From NCBI RefSeq assembly GCF_000421145.1, contig NZ_ATWH01000002.1:310001-374000 (forward strand): a stretch of DNA of 64,000 nt, written 5' to 3'. The notes under the pieces were generated by a model, which ran no database searches, was not told the DNA's origin, and saw only the letters and a list, made by a program, of their open reading frames with translations. Origin of the DNA: Glaciibacter superstes DSM 21135. GTDB lineage: Bacteria; Actinomycetota; Actinomycetes; Actinomycetales; Microbacteriaceae. Positions 61,102-64,000 of the stretch are shown here, one piece after another. Each line of letters opens with the position of its first letter. The first letter of the stretch is position 1. The translations under genes and the position numbers were made by a program.

Positions 61102-61809
61102 TCAGGCAGCGGCCCGCTCCGCATCAGCGCGTGCGTCGTGGATGGCGATGCCATGAGGCGAGCTGGGAAATCGGTCAAGCATTGCGCGCACATCAGAAGC
61201 TTCGACGTTCGCACCGAACAGTTCCGCGCCCGGTTCAAGCCGCACGCTTTCTGCCAGGGGCCCCGCAAACACCGGGTCAAAACCGACAGCATCCACGAGA
61301 TTGGAGACCACAGACACGGCGTCCACATCATCCCCGGTGATCGCCAGGGCCTTACGTCCCGCTGTTCCCGCCGGGCGCGCTTCTGCTTCCAGATCGTGGT
61401 AACCCATGTGGTTGAACGCCTTCACCACTCGAGAACTCGGAAGAAATGACTGAACGGTCTCGCTCGACGACGTGTGCAGGTCGCTGAGCTCTTCGCGGAT
61501 GCCATCGACCTCCCACCAGTAGTTCATCGCGTCAATGACGAGCTTCCCCTGCAAGCCGACAGCAGGCAGGCTGCGGTACTTTCCGAGAGGCAGCGCCAGG
61601 ACCACGATGTCGGCGCTGTCAATCGCCGCCGCGGCGTCGGTTGCGGTGGCGCCGCGCGCGAGCACGTCTACCGTCAACGCGATCTTCGCCGGGTCTCCGG
61701 AACCGGCGATGAGCACCCGGTAGCCCGCGGCCAAGGCGAGGCGGGCGAGCACCGTACCGACTTTGCCTGCCCCCAGGATTCCTATCGTGTGGGCGCCGTT
61801 GTTCATCAT
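61102..61809 (-). CDS. F420-dependent NADP reductase-like oxidoreductase
   Basis: This is a 235-residue Rossmann-fold protein. [20 protein letters not shown] binds the dinucleotide; [25 protein letters not shown] and [14 protein letters not shown] match the F420-dependent NADP oxidoreductase family. AAGGAG precedes the ATG pair. It lies downstream of two luciferase-like genes that may use F420 or FMN, so it may supply or recycle reduced cofactor. Confidence 0.85.
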   Translation of the reverse strand: MMNNGAHTIGILGAGKVGTVLARLALAAGYRVLIAGSGDPAKIALTVDVLARGATATDAAAAIDSADIVVLALPLGKYRSLPAVGLQGKLVIDAMNYWWEVDGIREELSDLHTSSSETVQSFLPSSRVVKAFNHMGYHDLEAEARPAGTAGRKALAITGDDVDAVSVVSNLVDAVGFDPVFAGPLAESVRLEPGAELFGANVEASDVRAMLDRFPSSPHGIAIHDARADAERAAA

Positions 61810-61819
61810 CTCTCTCTCC

Positions 61820-62670
61820 TTACTTGATTTCTGCCGGTCGGCCGGCGAGGATATCGCGGACCAGTGGGATGACCCGTGTTCCGAAAAGCTCTACTGCCTT
61901 CATACGGGCGCTCATCGGCAGAGTCCCGGACGTGTAGATGAGGTCGAACCGATCAACGCCGAGGGTTGCGATTGATGACGCCATCCTTCGCGCCACTGTT
62001 TCAGGCGAGCCCACATACATGGAGCCGAATTCGAGTTCCGTGTCGAACTCTTGCCGGCGCAACGGCGGCCAGCCGCGGGTCGCGCCGATTCTGTCGCGAA
62101 TCACTTTGTACCGCGGGTAGAACAACTCACGCGCTTCCTCGTCGGTCTCTGCGATGAACCCAGGGGAGTGCATCCCGACCGACTGGGGAGCCGTACCCGA
62201 CTGCTCCGCGGCCTGGCGATACAGGTCGATGTACGGTGCGAAGCGTTCTGGCTGGCCGCCGACCACTGCAAGCATCAGCGGTAGCCCATAATGTGCTGCG
62301 CGAATCACGGACTGTGGCGACCCGCCGACACCCACCCACGTGCGGAGATGCCCCGACTCGGTTTTAGGGAACACGTCGGCGTCCTCAAGAGACGCCCTCA
62401 CTGTGCCGGACCAGGTGACCGGTTTCTCGTCAAGTATTCTCACGAACAGGTCGATCTTCTCTTCGAAGAGGATGTCGTAATCGCTGAGGTCGTATCCGAA
62501 GAGCGGGAACGATTCCGTGCGCCGAGAGCGATGGCGTCGACACCGATTTGGTCGGCTAAGACTGCTTCGTCGACGACTTGACGGATCGCCTGTGCGTACG
62601 ATGCCAGAGCGCCGGTGTCGTCCTCCGGAACATCACCGAATGTGTCGAGGCCGAAAATGACGTCAGACAT
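61820..62670 (-). pseudogene. luciferase-like oxidoreductase, broken by internal deletion
   Basis: The N-terminal part (MSDVIFGLDTFGDVPEDD to GVDAIALG, from 62670) is in one frame. After about 62520 homology resumes in another frame with TESFPLFGYDLSDY and continues to the end (TWSGTVRASL, RTWVGVGGSPQSVIRAAHYG). By comparison with the intact paralog at 62663-63712, about 65-70 residues are missing between the two parts, including the conserved VGEHYRAGHN and TERIRLGTSVTVLS regions, and the frame is shifted. The C-terminal frame alone cannot form the TIM barrel. Its start overlaps the paralog stop by 8 nt, so the two were once co-translated. Confidence 0.85.
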
Positions 62671-63712
62671 TGGCGGGCTCCTTCGCAAGCAGCCGTTCCA
62701 GGCGGGGCGCGACCTCGCCGCCCAGAAGTTCGATGGTTCGCTTCCTCGCCTCGCGGGGCAGATGCATGATGTCGTACTTCAAATCGAATCGACCAAGGCT
62801 GAGGTCGCGAGCGCTTTCGGCGATCTTGCCCGCAACAGTGTCAGGCGACCCGACATACAGTGCACCGTCATCGATTTCCCTCTCGAAACGGTCGCGCGTC
62901 GGTGCGTAGAACCCGCGCTCGGCGGCAAGCGCTGAGACAACGGGCTCCCAGTACCGCCACCAGGTTTCACGAGCTTCCTCGTCTGTGTCGGCGACGAGGC
63001 CAAGAGAGTGTTGACCGACCGGCCCAGCCGGCTTCCCGAATTCCAGAAGAGCACGGTGATACAGCTCGACATGGCCTGCGAACCGTTTCGGGTGCCCTCC
63101 GATGATCGCGAGCATCAGAGGCAGCCCGTAGCGCGCGGCGCGGATAACCGAGTTCGGGCTGCCGCCCACACCGATCCAGGTGGGGATGCCGCCCTCCCGC
63201 ATGCGAGGGTGGAGGGTCTGATTCACGAGAGGTGCGCGCACGGTGCCAGACCAGGTGACCGACTCTTTCTGCTGTAGTTCCATGAACAACTCCAGTTTTT
63301 CCTCGAAGAGTTGCTCATAGTCGGCGAGGTCATAGCCGAAGAGCGGGAACGACTCCGTCGCTGAAGCGCGGCCGAGTACGAGCTGGGCGCGACCGTTGGA
63401 CACCGCGTCGACCGTTGAGAACTCCTGATACAACCGAACGGGGTCGTTGGTGCTGAGGACCGTCACCGAGGTGCCCAGCCTGATCCGCTCAGTGGCGGTG
63501 GCTATCGCTGCCAGCAACACAGGGGATGACGAGTCGTTATGCCCGGCCCGGTAGTGCTCACCGACACTGAAGATGTCCAGCCCGGCGGCCTCGGCCAGTT
63601 GCGCCTCCTCGACGAGAAGTCTTACGGTCTCCGCGTCCGAGAACACGCGTCCGTTCGCATCGGTCGCGACCTCCCCGAACGAGTCGAGTCCCAGTTCAAA
63701 TTTCACAGTCAT
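62663..63712 (-). CDS. LLM-class flavin-dependent oxidoreductase
   Basis: This is a 349-residue luciferase-like monooxygenase with TIM-barrel fold. GLDSFGEVATDANGRVFSD, FSVGEHYRAGHN, IRLGTSVTVLSTNDPVRLYQ, NGRAQLVLGRASATESFPLF and IGVGGSPNSVIRAARYGLPL are family signatures. It may use FMN or F420 with a small-molecule substrate. GGAG lies 6 nt before the ATG. It heads an operon with a broken paralog and the F420-dependent reductase-like gene. Confidence 0.93.
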   Translation of the reverse strand: MTVKFELGLDSFGEVATDANGRVFSDAETVRLLVEEAQLAEAAGLDIFSVGEHYRAGHNDSSSPVLLAAIATATERIRLGTSVTVLSTNDPVRLYQEFSTVDAVSNGRAQLVLGRASATESFPLFGYDLADYEQLFEEKLELFMELQQKESVTWSGTVRAPLVNQTLHPRMREGGIPTWIGVGGSPNSVIRAARYGLPLMLAIIGGHPKRFAGHVELYHRALLEFGKPAGPVGQHSLGLVADTDEEARETWWRYWEPVVSALAAERGFYAPTRDRFEREIDDGALYVGSPDTVAGKIAESARDLSLGRFDLKYDIMHLPREARKRTIELLGGEVAPRLERLLAKEPANV

Positions 63713-64000
63713 CGTTTCTCCGTTTGCGTGCGTTGGTCGTTCGGCCGAGGTCGAACAGTCTGACGAGACGTGCCGCCGGTGGCGAGCTGCATCTCACAGA
63801 AGCCAAACAACATGACTGCGCATGTATTCCCCAGCGATGTCGAATCGCCGGGTTGGCTACAGCAATCGTCTCCGCGAACCCGGACGATCGCACCCGTAGG
63901 AGTCACCGGCGTCCGTCCCGCAACCACCGGTGGCGGCTCGCGGTGCGACTGTGAGAAGCGGCTCCTACAGACGGATGCTTACCTAATTGGAGGTCGGTAT
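63713..64000. other. right-end intergenic stretch
   Basis: No convincing gene is seen here on either strand. It probably holds the promoter of the oxidoreductase operon and of a divergent neighbour beyond the window. One ACGGATGC octamer lies at 63971-63978. Confidence 0.5.

Noticed and set aside
63696-63954. Short open frames at the right edge
   Set aside because: They overlap the promoter region of the oxidoreductase operon and have no coding signature.

Overview
The window is ordinary high-GC actinobacterial chromosome. The gene content and order point to the family Microbacteriaceae: hrcA-dnaJ-rsmE-HIT-phoH-ybeY-CBS protein-era, recO-uppS, dusB-dgt-dnaG, an aceE-fasR-fabD-fabH-acpP-fabF block, a DUF3145 gene, and an exonuclease/polymerase of the PolA family. 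The genus cannot be fixed from the sequence alone. I see no prophage, insertion sequence, CRISPR array, integrase or toxin-antitoxin pair. Genes are densely packed, with many ATGA/GTGA overlaps.

Layout. 1-1.0 kb: two DUF4870 membrane proteins. 1.0-8.3 kb: a CIRCE-controlled hrcA-dnaJ unit followed by RNA and ribosome maintenance genes (rsmE, HIT, phoH, ybeY, CBS-domain membrane protein, era). 8.3-10.8 kb: an ArsR-type regulator divergent from a short P450-like gene coupled to a PEP mutase/isocitrate lyase-family gene. 10.8-19.5 kb: a signalling stretch with two NarL-type two-component systems, a DUF4097 surface protein, a YhhN-family protein and a MacB/FtsX-like ABC exporter. 19.5-30.4 kb: leuA with a leader-peptide attenuator, then recO-uppS, a DsbA/FrnE-like protein coupled to a 52-residue Cys-rich microprotein, ybaK-like, dusB-dgt and dnaG. 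30.5-37.2 kb: an oligopeptide ABC transporter operon with a fused double ATPase plus a third ATPase. 37.3-46.8 kb: tRNA-Asn, azlCD, def, a DMT transporter, a glycosyltransferase behind a possible leaderless upstream ORF, tRNA-Met, a Gly-rich protein, a phosphoribosyltransferase, the polymerase, padR and DUF3145. 46.9-54.7 kb: the fatty-acid synthesis block with its PucR/FasR-type regulator and pyruvate dehydrogenase E1. 55-58.7 kb: AhpE-like peroxiredoxin, tRNA-Val, an OmpR-type two-component pair and a secreted repeat protein. 58.8-64 kb: an APH-like kinase with a small Pro-rich membrane protein, an AlkD-like repair protein, and an operon of luciferase-like oxidoreductases, one broken, with an F420-dependent reductase-like gene.

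Three signals cut across genes. First, short tandem repeats occur at many loci; inside reading frames the units are 12, 15 or 18 bp, while between genes they are 13, 14 or 17 bp. Second, the octamer ACGGATGC and its complement occur at about 24 positions by eye, roughly ten times chance expectation. Third, a TANNNT -10 box lies 6-7 nt before the start codon at several genes, the arrangement expected for leaderless transcripts. No clearly new multi-gene system is evident. The best candidates for something undescribed are the DsbA-linked Cys-rich microprotein, the leaderless upstream ORF before the glycosyltransferase, the short P450 plus PEP mutase pair, and the octamer.
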